Of a stretch of 64,000 nt of DNA, positions 1-8,900 are shown one piece after another; within the stretch, counting starts at the first letter, position 1, and the number at the start of each line of letters is the position of its first letter. The notes under the pieces were generated by a model. The model saw only the letters and a program-made list of their open reading frames with translations. It made no database searches and was not told the origin of the DNA. The position numbers were made by a program, and so were the translations under genes. Location: assembly GCF_039521745.1 (NCBI RefSeq), contig NZ_BAAACT010000168.1; one strand, written 5' to 3'. The stretch comes from Faecalicatena contorta. GTDB taxonomy: Bacteria > Bacillota > Clostridia > Lachnospirales > Lachnospiraceae.

Positions 1-69
1 CCTTTTTCCCCATCATTGCCTGGCACCTGCCTTTTCTTTTGTAATTAATTTAATTATACCATTTAATAT

Positions 70-118
70 ATGCAGAGAAAAGAAAAAGACAACCGCCCCC
101 TTAGGAGGCTAGTTGTCT
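70..118 (-). terminator. Rho-independent terminator after the aldo/keto reductase
   Basis: Arms agacaac (87-93) and gttgtct (112-118) pair, with further gcc/ggc pairing inside. Read on the minus strand the stem is followed by a T-rich run (complement of 70-86). It lies downstream of the minus-strand gene ending at 239. Confidence 0.6.
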
Positions 119-127
119 ACAGCCTGA

Positions 128-149
128 CCGCCGGATGATGATCCGGCGG
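128..149. other. Perfect 9-bp hairpin
   Basis: ccgccggat (128-136) and atccggcgg (141-149) are perfect inverted repeats around a 4-nt loop. It lies between the minus-strand terminator and the reductase stop codon. It lacks a T-tract, so it may be a processing or secondary termination hairpin. Nothing else recognisable was seen in 1-238. Confidence 0.5.
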
Positions 150-238
150 TATATATTTATGGGTGATTTTAGTTGGTTATAAATGGTTTCTCTACTATAA
201 TAAATGTTTTTCTCGAAGGAGCTTTTTAAGAGCGTATC

Positions 239-1198
239 TTAGATACCTACAGTGTCGTCAATAGCCTGGTTGATGACTGCCATCTCATCCTCAGACAGTG
301 ACCAGTCGAATGCAGAACAATTTTCCAGCGCCTCTTTTGGATTTCTGACACCGGTGAGTGAAGCTCCTATGTATGAATGCTGCGTCGTCCAGTTGACCGC
401 TACCTGCGCTACAGGAACCTGATGTGATTCTGCGATCTGATCCAATGTCTTTAGAAGTTCCATTACCTTGGAGAATTTCGGTTCCTCAAAGAAATCATAG
501 AATCCGAGTCTTGCATCTCCGGCTTCGAACTTCGGCAGTTCGCGAATCGCGCCTGTAAGTATCCCGGCGCCTAAGCCGCCGTATCCCATTGTATACACGC
601 CCTTTTGCGCGTATTTCTTCAGGACTTCTTCTTTAGAACGATTGACCATAGAATAAGCGAACTGTACCACATCAATTGCGCCCAGGTCATAAAGCTTGGA
701 GAGCTCATCATCCTCAAAGTTAGAAATTCCTGTATAAAGGATCTTTCCCTGCTGTTTTAACGCATTTAAAGCCTCAACGGTTTCTTCAAACGGAGTATTT
801 ACATCCGGCCAGTGTATCAGGTAGATGTCGATGTGGTCGGTATTCAGCCTGGTCAGTGATTCTTCACACTGCTTAATGATCGCAGCCCTGCTGCTGTCAC
901 GGATGGGCTGAGAAGAGCCGTATTTAGCTTCTTCGGGCCAGCGGATTCCGCATTTGGTCAGCAGAGTCACCCGATCCCGGCAGGACGCGATCGCTTTTCC
1001 GACTACTTCCTCGGAATGGCCGCGTCCATAGCTTGGGGCGGTATCGATTAGGTTGACGCCCTGTTCTACCATAGTAAGAATTGCATCGATGGAATCTTTT
1101 TCGTTAACGTCTCCCCAGCCAGTACCTCCGATGGCCCATGTCCCGACTGCCAGCTCAGAAAGCCTTAAATCTGTGTTTCCAAATTGTTTGTAGCGCAT
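239..1198 (-). CDS. Aldo/keto reductase
   Basis: A 319-residue NADPH-type aldo/keto reductase, a cytosolic TIM barrel that reduces carbonyls on sugars or related aldehydes. The N-terminus MRYKQFGNTDLRLSELAVGTW is family-typical. The catalytic tetrad is visible as Asp and Tyr in NLIDTAPSYGRGHSE, Lys in LLTKCGIRW and His in IYLIHWPD. The start at 1198 is preferred because a GAAAGGAT-type ribosome site lies about 9 nt upstream; an in-frame ATG 13 codons earlier lacks one. The gene diverges from the 2-hydroxyacid dehydrogenase gene across a promoter region carrying the AT-rich 15-mers shared with two other promoters here, so it is probably part of that regulon. Substrate is unknown. Confidence 0.88.
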   Translation of the reverse strand: MRYKQFGNTDLRLSELAVGTWAIGGTGWGDVNEKDSIDAILTMVEQGVNLIDTAPSYGRGHSEEVVGKAIASCRDRVTLLTKCGIRWPEEAKYGSSQPIRDSSRAAIIKQCEESLTRLNTDHIDIYLIHWPDVNTPFEETVEALNALKQQGKILYTGISNFEDDELSKLYDLGAIDVVQFAYSMVNRSKEEVLKKYAQKGVYTMGYGGLGAGILTGAIRELPKFEAGDARLGFYDFFEEPKFSKVMELLKTLDQIAESHQVPVAQVAVNWTTQHSYIGASLTGVRNPKEALENCSAFDWSLSEDEMAVINQAIDDTVGI

Positions 1199-1243
1199 AA
1201 TATCATCCTTTCTTTGTTTGCTAGATTGTTTCCACATTTGTAT

Positions 1244-1271
1244 TGTATACTTATTGTATTATTATTGTCAA
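1244..1271 (-). promoter_or_regulatory. Candidate promoter of the aldo/keto reductase, overlapping a repeated 15-mer
   Basis: On the minus strand TTGACA (1266-1271) is followed after 16 nt by TATACA (1244-1249), or after 18 nt by TACAAT. The spacer holds TTGTATTATTATTGT (1254-1268 on the plus strand), which recurs exactly, inverted, at 9935-9949 inside another promoter spacer. Confidence 0.5.
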
Positions 1272-1293
1272 GCACAAATGGATAAAATAAATA

Positions 1294-1342
1294 ACAAAAA
1301 CAATACAATATTATTGACAAAATGATATCGTGAAGATATAAT
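1294..1342 (+). promoter_or_regulatory. Consensus promoter with shared upstream 15-mer
   Basis: TTGACA (1314-1319), a 17-nt spacer and TATAAT (1337-1342) form a perfect sigma-A type promoter for the 2-hydroxyacid dehydrogenase gene. ACAAAAACAATACAA (1294-1308) just upstream occurs identically at 3515-3529 before the RbsD-like operon. It is a candidate operator for the adjacent GntR regulator. Confidence 0.7.
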
Positions 1343-1375
1343 GCATATATAATATAAGTCTAAGGAGGAAAAAAG

Positions 1376-2431
1376 ATGCTGAAAGTATTGTGTACCGCAG
1401 AGTTTGATGATATGTGGGAAGAGAAGATGAAAGAATACTGTGATATAAGAAGGGTTGGTTTCAGCCTTACAAAGCAGCCGAAAGACAGATTGAATGAAGA
1501 ACAGCTGATAGAAGCCCTTAAGGGAGTGGATGTATTTATCGTAGGTTATGAGAAGGTGACAGAAAATGTCCTGTATCATGCACCGGATGTGAAGCTTCTG
1601 CTCAGTGTCAGGGACGGCCCGGAAGAAAACATTGACATCAAGGCCTGCACAAAACTTGGAATCCCGGTTCTTTTCAGCGCCGGAAGATGTGGACGTTCTG
1701 TGCCTGAATTTACGTTCTTATTGATCATGACACTGGCGAAGCCTTTGATTAAAGTAGTAGAAGAGGTAAGAGCGGGGAACTGGATCAAAGAGAATGATCT
1801 GAAGTTCAGACGGATCAACGAAAATTCCACCGAGGTCTATGGAAAGACGCTTGGAATCGTGGGACTTGGAAGGAACGGCCTGGGTCTTGCCGAAAGAGCA
1901 CAGGCTTTCGGGATGCGGATCATCGGTTTCGATCCCTTTGTAGATCGGGAGAAGATGAAAGCGATGGATATCGAGGTATATGACTTAGATGAGGTGATGA
2001 GGCAATCCGATTACATCGTACTTCTTGCACGTGTCACAGAAGAGAATAAAGGGATGATCGGGGAAAAGGAAATCGGGTTGATGAAACCTACGGCCTGCCT
2101 GGTGAATACAGGACGGGCGGCGCTGCTTGATATGGATGCGTTATTCCAGGCTCTGAAGGAGGAACGAATCAGAGGGGCAGCGCTGGATGTTCTGGATGAA
2201 GAGCCGCCAAGGGCGGATCATCCAATCTATCAGATTGATCCGGACAGGCTGATAGTTACGCCGCACACTGCGGGAGTAAGCGTAGAGCGGATTACATTCC
2301 AATCAAGGGTATTGAATGAACATCTCCAGAATTATCTGAAAGGGATTCTCCCGCAGTCATTCTGCAACCGGGAAGTGATTGAGCTGCCTCAGTTTAAAGA
2401 AAGAGGAAAGAAATTGTTTGGAGTCAATTGA
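1376..2431 (+). CDS. D-isomer-specific 2-hydroxyacid dehydrogenase
   Basis: A 351-residue NAD-dependent 2-hydroxyacid dehydrogenase. The dinucleotide-binding motif GIVGLGRNGLG lies near residue 160, followed by an Asp (GFDPF) typical of NAD preference. The catalytic residues are present: Arg in NTGRAALLD, Glu in DVLDEEPP and His in TPHTAG. Such enzymes interconvert 2-keto acids and 2-hydroxy acids and are common in sugar-acid pathways. An AAGGAGG ribosome site precedes the ATG. It has its own consensus promoter and is followed by a repeat-bearing gap and then the GntR regulator. The substrate cannot be read from sequence; a sugar acid is likely from context. Confidence 0.88.
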   Translation: MLKVLCTAEFDDMWEEKMKEYCDIRRVGFSLTKQPKDRLNEEQLIEALKGVDVFIVGYEKVTENVLYHAPDVKLLLSVRDGPEENIDIKACTKLGIPVLFSAGRCGRSVPEFTFLLIMTLAKPLIKVVEEVRAGNWIKENDLKFRRINENSTEVYGKTLGIVGLGRNGLGLAERAQAFGMRIIGFDPFVDREKMKAMDIEVYDLDEVMRQSDYIVLLARVTEENKGMIGEKEIGLMKPTACLVNTGRAALLDMDALFQALKEERIRGAALDVLDEEPPRADHPIYQIDPDRLIVTPHTAGVSVERITFQSRVLNEHLQNYLKGILPQSFCNREVIELPQFKERGKKLFGVN

Positions 2432-2476
2432 AAGTAGGCTGACTTTTATGATACAATCTAACAGTAATGTATATAC

Positions 2477-2600
2477 AAGGGTATCGCGTAACTCATACCC
2501 TTAGTGAGCGGAGTTGTAGCTAAAGCTGAAAAATAATGAATACCTAAAGGGCATCCTGTAATTCATGCCCTGCGGGCGGGTTTTCAGCAAAGCTGAAAAA
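2477..2600. repeat. Tandem pair of hairpin-bearing intergenic repeats
   Basis: Two successive related units each start with a small inverted repeat: aagggtat/atacccttt-type arms at 2477-2484 and 2495-2502, and agggcat/atgccct at 2548-2554 and 2565-2571. Each continues into a similar GC-rich stretch ending in agctgaa. The unit starting at 2546 shares AAAGGGCATCCYGTAAT with 19112-19128. Confidence 0.6.
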
Positions 2601-2635
2601 AGATATGATTAAAGTAAATTATAGGAAGGTAGAAT

Positions 2636-3391
2636 ATGGAAGAGAAGAAAGACAGCAGACCTGATTTGGAAAGTGGGAAAGAAGCAATTCCTCTGTATCA
2701 CCAGATCGTTGCGGATCTGAAGGATCAGATCAATAGGAATGAACTGAAGAAAGGTGATAAACTGCCTACCGAGAAATGGCTGAACGAACATTACGGCGTC
2801 AGCCGTGTAACTGTACGGAAAGCCCTGGAAGATCTGACGGAGCAGGGGTACCTCGAAAAAAGGCCGAATAAAGGCTGCTTTGTATCACAGCCAAAGTTTG
2901 AGAAGGATCTGTCCAGGATGAGGAGCATGCATCAGGAACTGCTTGCATCGGGGATCACCCCCACCTCCAAGATCATTTCTTACCAGGAAGTGCAGGCAGA
3001 TCCCTGGATCTTAAGCCATCTGAAGTGTGCGGAAGATGAGACTGTGCTTGTGATCAAGAGGATTCGGTTTGCCGATGAAAGGCCTTTTGCAGAGCAGACC
3101 ATCTATCTCCCTAAATCCTTATTTGGAGATTTTAATCCATGGCTGTTAAGAGATCATTCTCTGCACGATGTCATGCAGGAGCAGTATGGAGTGGAGATCC
3201 GTTATTCTACGCAGAGCGTGAATGCTACGACTCCTACCAAAGAGAGAATGAAAGAGTTGGAGCTGTCTAATGAGAAACCGATCCTCCATATTAGGAGTAC
3301 CGTATATACAACAGATGATAAGGTGTGTGAGTATTCGGATACATATCATGTCACAGATGTGGTCAGATACTCATTTACATGGTATAAATAA
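2636..3391 (+). CDS. GntR/HutC-family transcriptional regulator
   Basis: A 251-residue regulator. The winged helix-turn-helix spans about residues 18-85 (IPLYHQIVADLKDQI, then GVSRVTVRKALEDLTEQGYL). A UTRA/HutC effector domain follows from about residue 95, with the family-typical FAEQTIYLP and closing SDTYHVTDVVRYSF. HutC regulators are usually repressors released by a phosphorylated sugar or pathway intermediate. It sits between two operons whose promoters share AT-rich 15-mers, making it the obvious candidate local regulator. A GGAAGG ribosome site precedes the ATG. A very strong terminator isolates it from the next operon. Confidence 0.9.
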   Translation: MEEKKDSRPDLESGKEAIPLYHQIVADLKDQINRNELKKGDKLPTEKWLNEHYGVSRVTVRKALEDLTEQGYLEKRPNKGCFVSQPKFEKDLSRMRSMHQELLASGITPTSKIISYQEVQADPWILSHLKCAEDETVLVIKRIRFADERPFAEQTIYLPKSLFGDFNPWLLRDHSLHDVMQEQYGVEIRYSTQSVNATTPTKERMKELELSNEKPILHIRSTVYTTDDKVCEYSDTYHVTDVVRYSFTWYK

Positions 3392-3407
3392 AGGCGTAAT
3401 TGAATTG

Positions 3408-3475
3408 GAGCCGGATATCCCGGCCGGGTTGCAGAACATGCCCTGTAATCCGGCCGGGATATCCGGCTCTTTTTT
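3408..3475 (+). terminator. Strong rho-independent terminator with a perfect 20-bp stem
   Basis: Arms at 3408-3427 and 3450-3469 are perfectly complementary over 20 bp (GC-rich, centred on gatatc), with a 22-nt loop and a T-run at 3470-3475. It closes the GntR gene and insulates the downstream promoter. Confidence 0.9.
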
Positions 3476-3514
3476 ACAGATGTCCTGAGAAATTTGGATT
3501 GATCATCATAAAAT

Positions 3515-3574
3515 ACAAAAACAATACAAAAATAAAATAAAAATATTGCAAAGACAAACATTATGTGATACAAT
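3515..3574 (+). promoter_or_regulatory. Promoter and candidate operator of the RbsD-like operon
   Basis: TTGCAA (3546-3551), 17 nt, then TACAAT (3569-3574). Upstream lies ACAAAAACAATACAA (3515-3529), identical to 1294-1308, and more ATACAA repeats follow the -10. This suggests control by the GntR regulator encoded just before. Confidence 0.6.
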
Positions 3575-3604
3575 GAAAATACAATGAAGAAAGGGAGGAG
3601 CGAA

Positions 3605-4051
3605 ATGAAAAAAAATGGGATTATTAATCCTGAATTAATTCGGGCGTTAACAGATTTGGGGCATTTTGACAGTTTCGTAATCTGTGATATGGGTTTTCCA
3701 ATTCCGGCTGATGCTGTCAGGATCGATCTTACATTCGTGCCGGGGGAGCCTGGATTTCTAAAGGTGCTCAAGGCGTGCCTGAATGAAGTAGCAGTACAGG
3801 AGATGACGATGCTGGAAGGGATCTCGGAGGCGAACCCGGAATTACATACAGAGATTCTGGGAATGGTACATAATCAGGAACTGGAGTATATCAGCCTGCC
3901 GGATTTCAGGGAGAAGGCAAAAGGAGCGAAGTTCTATATCAGAACAGGTGAGACGAAGCCCTGCTCTAATATGTATCTGGTCTCGGCTTCCGGAGTCAAA
4001 GAGCGGGTTGACAAATATAATATTGAATTTGGAATGGAGGAAGATTCATGA
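3605..4051 (+). CDS. RbsD/FucU-family protein (sugar mutarotase or pyranase-like)
   Basis: A 148-residue member of the RbsD/FucU fold, whose characterised members convert sugar anomers or pyranose and furanose forms. The start MKKNGIINPELIRALTDLGH and the following DMGFPIP carry the conserved His and Asp of the family, and NMYLVSASGV near the C-terminus fits. The start at 3605 is chosen over an ATG 7 codons upstream because GGGAGGAG lies just before it. It is the first gene of the operon and overlaps the next by ATGA. Family members act on ribose, fucose or other aldoses, so the exact sugar is open. Confidence 0.82.
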   Translation: MKKNGIINPELIRALTDLGHFDSFVICDMGFPIPADAVRIDLTFVPGEPGFLKVLKACLNEVAVQEMTMLEGISEANPELHTEILGMVHNQELEYISLPDFREKAKGAKFYIRTGETKPCSNMYLVSASGVKERVDKYNIEFGMEEDS

Positions 4052-5082
4052 AAGCATTAGTGTATGAAGCGCCGGGAAAAGGAAAGATAACGGATATTCC
4101 GATGCCGGTCTGCGGGGATGATGATGTGATCATCAAAATCGAGTCCTGCGGAATCTGCAAGTGGTCGGAACTGGCCCATAATTCCACCGGAACCAGCCTT
4201 GCAAAATATCCCTGCACACCGGGACACGAATTTGCGGGAACGGTATATGAAAAGGGAAAGAATGTAACGGCAGTAGAGATCGGTGATGCCGTGACCGTTG
4301 ATAATGCAAGCAATTGCGGTGACTGTTATTACTGCAGAAATGATCAGTCTCTGTATTGCGAGAACTTTGCTTCAATTGGACATAACATTCAGGGCGGTTT
4401 TGCGGAATACGTGAAAGCCTCTAAGGATAAGGTCTTTTTGCTTCCTGAGAATCTCTCATTTGATGAAGCGACAGTGGCGGAGCCGGTAGCCTGTGCCGTC
4501 CACTGCATGGACGTATTAGAAGCTAAGACAGGGGAGAATGTGCTGGTTCTGGGAGTAGGGCCTCATGGTCTGATTCTTGGACAGTTGTGCCATCACTCCA
4601 ATGCGCAGAAGGCGGTTACGATCGGCGGGCTGGAAAGCAAGCTGCAGATCTTAAAGGAATGCGGCGTACCGGTCATAAAAATGGACCGGAAGGATTACAG
4701 CATCCATGAGGAAGCTATCAAAAAGGAATTTCCCCATGGGGTTGACGCCATTATTGACACGACCGGATACTGGCCGCTGGTCCAGAGTGTATTCAAGTTC
4801 CTGAAGAAAGGCGGAAGATTCATCCAATATGGAAGCTATCATTCCACCGAAGATTTTGTGATTCCGCCAAGCTGGTTCAATGAGATCCATTATAATGAAC
4901 AGAAATATATAGGTGTTTCCTGCCAGACCTTCTGTTTTGACCGTGCGCTGGCTTATATGGCGAGCGGCAAGGTAAAAGTAGATCAGTTCATCACACATAA
5001 ATTCAGTCTGGATGATTATTTTGAAGCGCTGGAGGTCAACCGTACCGACAGAGAAGCGATCAAAGTCATCATCAACCCATAA
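4048..5082 (+). CDS. Zinc-dependent medium-chain alcohol/polyol dehydrogenase
   Basis: A 344-residue MDR-family dehydrogenase. Catalytic zinc ligands are Cys37 (SCGICKWSE), His60 and Glu61 (PGHE). A full structural zinc site is present at Cys90, Cys93, Cys96 and Cys104. A Rossmann motif (VLGVGPHGLILGQ) lies near residue 168. Such enzymes oxidise a hydroxyl on a sugar, polyol or sugar acid. Translation is coupled to the RbsD-like gene by ATGA overlap, and the aldolase follows after 14 nt. It is clearly paralogous to the dehydrogenase at 11046, sharing the N-terminal ALVY start and SCGICK motif, so the two may oxidise different positions of one substrate. Confidence 0.88.
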   Translation: MKALVYEAPGKGKITDIPMPVCGDDDVIIKIESCGICKWSELAHNSTGTSLAKYPCTPGHEFAGTVYEKGKNVTAVEIGDAVTVDNASNCGDCYYCRNDQSLYCENFASIGHNIQGGFAEYVKASKDKVFLLPENLSFDEATVAEPVACAVHCMDVLEAKTGENVLVLGVGPHGLILGQLCHHSNAQKAVTIGGLESKLQILKECGVPVIKMDRKDYSIHEEAIKKEFPHGVDAIIDTTGYWPLVQSVFKFLKKGGRFIQYGSYHSTEDFVIPPSWFNEIHYNEQKYIGVSCQTFCFDRALAYMASGKVKVDQFITHKFSLDDYFEALEVNRTDREAIKVIINP

Positions 5083-5096
5083 AAGGAGGAAATAAG

Positions 5097-5954
5097 ATGT
5101 TAGTTACATTGACAGAAATACTGAAAGAGACAAGAACCAAGAAGTATGCCGTAGGAGCGTTTAATGCCACAGATTATCTGCTTGCGGAGGCGGTGATCAA
5201 AGCGGCTGAGGAAGAAGGGGTTCCGGTGATCATGATGGTGCCCACCCCGGCTTTCAAAGTAAAACAGACGCCGTATCTGATGCAGTTCATCCTGGACAGG
5301 GCAAGAAAGGCAAGCGTACCGGTGTGTATGCATCTGGATCATGGAAAGGACTTCGATATCGTAATGCAGGCGATTCACTATGGCTGCTCCTCCGTTATGT
5401 TTGACGGGTCACTTCTTTCGATGGAAGACAATATGAAGCAGACCAGGGAAATCGTGAAGATCGCTCATGCGTGCGGGGTATCAGTGGAGGCCGAGATCGG
5501 ACACGTGCCGGGTTCCAAGAATACACCGGCCACGGGGGCGCCTGATGCGAGTATGTACACGAAGCCGGAGGATGCCGTTACCTTTGTCAGAGAAACGGGC
5601 GTTGATGCACTTGCAGTATCTATTGGGACTGTGCATGGGAAGTTCGTTGGAACTCCAAAACTGGATTTTGACCGGCTGAAGACGATCCGTGATCTGGTAG
5701 ATGTCCCTCTTGTACTGCATGGCGGATCAGGACTTTCGGACGAGGATTTCCGGAAATGCATCGAGCTTGGAATCAGTAAGATTAACTTCTTCACAGGACT
5801 TGCAATAGCGATCTCAAAGGCGGCATATGAAGCAATGAAGGAATCCGAAGGGAATATCATGTGGCCGGAGATCTCTCCGATCGCGGAACAGGCAGGAATT
5901 GATGCAACGAAGGAACAGTTCAGAATTTTTAATACGCAGCCACTGAACAGATAA
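5097..5954 (+). CDS. Class II fructose-bisphosphate-type aldolase
   Basis: A 285-residue zinc aldolase of the FbaA/GatY/KbaY family. Visible motifs are the His-containing MHLDHGKDFD, SVMFDGS, the Glu of VEAEIGHVPG, the His of SIGTVHGKFVG, the phosphate-binding HGGSG and the closing KINFFTG. These enzymes cleave ketose 1-phosphates or 1,6-bisphosphates to dihydroxyacetone phosphate and an aldehyde. Upstream is the dehydrogenase and downstream the transporter and FGGY kinase. That order suggests oxidation of a sugar or polyol to a ketose, phosphorylation, then cleavage here. A strong AAAAGGAGG site precedes the ATG. Substrate specificity cannot be assigned. Confidence 0.88.
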   Translation: MLVTLTEILKETRTKKYAVGAFNATDYLLAEAVIKAAEEEGVPVIMMVPTPAFKVKQTPYLMQFILDRARKASVPVCMHLDHGKDFDIVMQAIHYGCSSVMFDGSLLSMEDNMKQTREIVKIAHACGVSVEAEIGHVPGSKNTPATGAPDASMYTKPEDAVTFVRETGVDALAVSIGTVHGKFVGTPKLDFDRLKTIRDLVDVPLVLHGGSGLSDEDFRKCIELGISKINFFTGLAIAISKAAYEAMKESEGNIMWPEISPIAEQAGIDATKEQFRIFNTQPLNR

Positions 5955-5987
5955 TCATTCTTGAGTGAAGTGGGAAAGGGGCACACT

Positions 5988-7373
5988 ATGGAAAAGATGA
6001 AACAAACGCTGGAAGCGGCTAATCTCAAACTGTCCTGGAGAGAGCGGTTCAGTTATGGGGCGGCAGATGTATATGGAACGTTATTCGGTAATTTTCTCTC
6101 AACTTTTATTTTATACTATTATACAGATATACTTGGAATCAGCGCAGCAGTGGCTGCCAATATCTTCCTTGTGTGTAATCTGGTCGATGCCTTTACCGCA
6201 ATATCAGCCGGCCCGATCGCAGATAAGGTGAGAACCAAATGGGGAACATACAGGCCGTTCTGTCTGTTCGGCGCCATTCCACAGGCTATTGCTCTTGTTC
6301 TGTGTTTCACAAAGATACAGGCAGGAGAAGGCACGAAGGTGATCTGGGCAATGGCTACATATCTTCTTGTAAATGTATGCTATGCATTTATTAATACAGC
6401 GTACAGTACGCTCTGCTCTGCAATGACTACGAATGTCAACGAGAGAGGGGTGCTCAATGTTTTCAAGATCGGCGGTTCTGCAACAGGTTCCTTAGTTGTA
6501 TCTCTCCTGGCACTTCCGCTTGTGGCAGCAATCGGTGCAGGCAACGAGGCGCGCGGTTATCAGGGAGCAGCAGCGGTCATGGGAATCTTATCTGCGGTCA
6601 TGCTGCTCATTGCCTTCTTTGGTACGAAGGAGCGTGTAGTCGTAGAAAAGACGGAGAAAGTAAAAGTCATTGACAGCTTCAAGATGGTCTTAAAAAATAA
6701 GCCTTGTATTTTAATGATTTTTCTTTTAATGTTTATAGCATGGACATTTAACTTCCGCTTTGCGGTGGTGATGTATTACTGCAAATATTATCTGGGAGAT
6801 GCCGGACTGCTGACCGGATTCAACAGTTTGGTATCATTGGTCGGAATTCCGGCAATCATACCGATTCCAGGCCTGTACAAAAAGCTCGGTAAAAAACACA
6901 CGATGGTATTAGTGGCAATTCTGACGATCCTGAACGGCATCGTATTTTTACTCGCGCATCAGAACTATTACATGGTAGCATTCGGATTCATATTATTCGG
7001 CGTTACACTGAATGCATCCTTCTCTGTAGTCTGGGGAATGATTCCGGACACGATCGAGTACGGAGAGTGGAAGACAGGAGTCAGGGCTCCGGGAGCCGTC
7101 GTATCTGCGTGTGCTTTTGCCAGGAAGATCGCCATTGCGGTTGCGACCTGGTCTGTAGGACAGGCGCTTTCCCTCATCCACTATTCTGCTGAGCTGGAGG
7201 TACAGAGTGCAGCGACCAATACCGGGATATACTACCTGAATGCAGTGCCGCTCATCATCGGTGGAATCCTGATGCTGATCGTTATCTTACCATATAATCT
7301 GACTCAGGAAAAATTTGAGAGCATTCTGAAAGAAATTGATGCCAGAAAAGCATCCTCCGGCAGCCAGGGCTAG
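5988..7373 (+). CDS. GPH-family sugar:cation symporter (MelB-like MFS transporter)
   Basis: A 461-residue inner-membrane protein with about 12 hydrophobic segments. It matches the glycoside-pentoside-hexuronide family: FSYGAADVYGTLFGNF near the N-terminus, then DAFTAISAGPIADKVRTKWGTYRP, the hallmark loop between helices 2 and 3. The later WGMIPDTIEYGEWKTGVR is also family-typical. It would import the pathway sugar with Na+ or H+. The ATG at 5988 is chosen because GGGAAAGGG lies 7 nt upstream; a TTG 9 codons earlier is in frame but less likely. It lies between the aldolase and the kinase in the same operon. Confidence 0.9.
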   Translation: MEKMKQTLEAANLKLSWRERFSYGAADVYGTLFGNFLSTFILYYYTDILGISAAVAANIFLVCNLVDAFTAISAGPIADKVRTKWGTYRPFCLFGAIPQAIALVLCFTKIQAGEGTKVIWAMATYLLVNVCYAFINTAYSTLCSAMTTNVNERGVLNVFKIGGSATGSLVVSLLALPLVAAIGAGNEARGYQGAAAVMGILSAVMLLIAFFGTKERVVVEKTEKVKVIDSFKMVLKNKPCILMIFLLMFIAWTFNFRFAVVMYYCKYYLGDAGLLTGFNSLVSLVGIPAIIPIPGLYKKLGKKHTMVLVAILTILNGIVFLLAHQNYYMVAFGFILFGVTLNASFSVVWGMIPDTIEYGEWKTGVRAPGAVVSACAFARKIAIAVATWSVGQALSLIHYSAELEVQSAATNTGIYYLNAVPLIIGGILMLIVILPYNLTQEKFESILKEIDARKASSGSQG

Positions 7374-7390
7374 TTAGAAAGGGGAATCTT

Positions 7391-8842
7391 ATGAAAGAAT
7401 GTATCATGGTAGTGGATTTTGGAACTTCAAATGCCAGGACCAACCTGGTAGACATCACGGACGGGAGTATCGTGACGGGACATAGTAAGCAGGTATTTTA
7501 TCACAGCCCGAAGACGGACTTTCATGAGATTCCGGCAGATGATTACTGGCTGGCATCCGTAGAGACGACGCAGCGCGTCATAGAAGACGCCGGCAGCAGA
7601 TATCATATTGCAGGCCTTGTATTCTCCTACATTGGGGACAGTCTGGTTCCTGTAGATGCAAAAGGGAATCCCACCTATCCCATGCTGGCGTCCTATGATC
7701 TGAGAGCAAAGAATGACATGGAACTTTATACAGAGAAACTTGGCACAAGAGAATTCGAAAAAATCAGCGGCTGTCCGCTGACACCCAGAAATACCGGGGT
7801 GAAGATCCATTGGCTGAAGAAGTATATGCCGGATGTAGCTGAGAGAACCGCACAGTATCTGACTCTGCAGCAGTATGTCAATCTGAGGCTTGGCTTGGGG
7901 CCGGTCAGTGATTATTCTGTGGCGAACAGGAAGCTAATGCTGGATGTCCGCACAAAAAAGTGGTCGGCAAAATTGATGGATCTGATCGGTAGCAATACAG
8001 AAGAGATGGGGCCGGTGATCACGGGTGGGGACGAATGCATCGGCAGGATCAAGTCCTACGGCCCCGTAAAGTTTCCGTACGAAATACCGGTATTCCCAGG
8101 CGGGCATGACTCGGCGGTCGGTTTTATCGGACTCGGGCTGGACAGCAAAAGCCGTGGGATTCTCGGCAACGTGGGCGGTACATTCGACCATTACGGATAT
8201 CTGAAGTCAGAGTACCAGGACACCCTGCCCGCAGCAGGAATCCAGACGGTAGCAGGACCGACAAAGGACAGCTTTGTTACGATCAAAGCGCATCCGGCAG
8301 GGAAAGACCTGCTGTGGTTTATACACCAGATCGTCGGAAAGAAAGACATGAGACTTCTCGACGGCTATTTCAAGGCGGCTCATTTTGGCGGGGAGAACGG
8401 CTCCTATTATACAACGGGGCTGGACACATCGGAAGGTTCCTTCGTATATCTGGATAATTTGGCGGGAGTACAGAAGATCTTTGATACCCTGGTCGAGGGA
8501 ATGACATTCCTGTCAAAAGATATCGTGGAACAATTCAAGCGGCTTCATTACCCATTTGAGACAATCCGTGTAGGCGGCGGCAGCGGAAAATCCGATGAAT
8601 GGCTTCAGCTGAAGGCGGATGTCTTTGGAGTACAGATCGAAAAAGTAAAGAATCTGGAGGTGTCTTCGACTGGCGCGGCAATCATCGGAGCCGTAGGATT
8701 GGGAATATGCACTTACCAGGAAGCCTTTCGGAGCATGGTGGCAGTGGAGAGATGTTTTAAGCCTGATGAAGCATTAAGCAGCAGATATCAGGAAAATTAC
8801 CGGAATTGGAAAAGAATATGCAGGCAGCTGGAGAGAAGGTAA
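7391..8842 (+). CDS. FGGY-family carbohydrate kinase
   Basis: A 483-residue ASKHA-fold sugar kinase. The first phosphate motif VVDFGTSNARTN opens the protein and ILGNVGGTFDHY marks the start of the second half. The C-terminal adenosine-binding motif is VRVGGGSGKSDEWLQLKADVFG. The family phosphorylates ketoses, aldoses or polyols such as xylulose, ribulose, glycerol and rhamnulose. With the preceding class II aldolase, a ketose to ketose phosphate reaction is the best inference. It is last in the operon, with a GAAAGGGG ribosome site 17 nt after the transporter, followed by a terminator and a large palindromic repeat. Confidence 0.88.
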   Translation: MKECIMVVDFGTSNARTNLVDITDGSIVTGHSKQVFYHSPKTDFHEIPADDYWLASVETTQRVIEDAGSRYHIAGLVFSYIGDSLVPVDAKGNPTYPMLASYDLRAKNDMELYTEKLGTREFEKISGCPLTPRNTGVKIHWLKKYMPDVAERTAQYLTLQQYVNLRLGLGPVSDYSVANRKLMLDVRTKKWSAKLMDLIGSNTEEMGPVITGGDECIGRIKSYGPVKFPYEIPVFPGGHDSAVGFIGLGLDSKSRGILGNVGGTFDHYGYLKSEYQDTLPAAGIQTVAGPTKDSFVTIKAHPAGKDLLWFIHQIVGKKDMRLLDGYFKAAHFGGENGSYYTTGLDTSEGSFVYLDNLAGVQKIFDTLVEGMTFLSKDIVEQFKRLHYPFETIRVGGGSGKSDEWLQLKADVFGVQIEKVKNLEVSSTGAAIIGAVGLGICTYQEAFRSMVAVERCFKPDEALSSRYQENYRNWKRICRQLERR

Positions 8843-8857
8843 AGGAAAGCGCAGCGA

Positions 8858-8900
8858 AAAAAGAGAGAGCATGGCACAAAATGTGTCAAGGCTCTCTTTT
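8858..8900. terminator. Bidirectional-looking terminator after the kinase operon
   Basis: AAAAAAG precedes arm agagagc (8864-8870), which pairs with gctctct (8891-8897) and runs into TTTT. Inner ggcaca/tgtgtc pairing extends the stem. Confidence 0.75.

Noticed and set aside
5097..5954. Class II aldolase as the missing rhamnulose-1-phosphate aldolase
   Set aside because: It is of the fructose/tagatose-bisphosphate type, in a different operon, with its own kinase and regulator signals.
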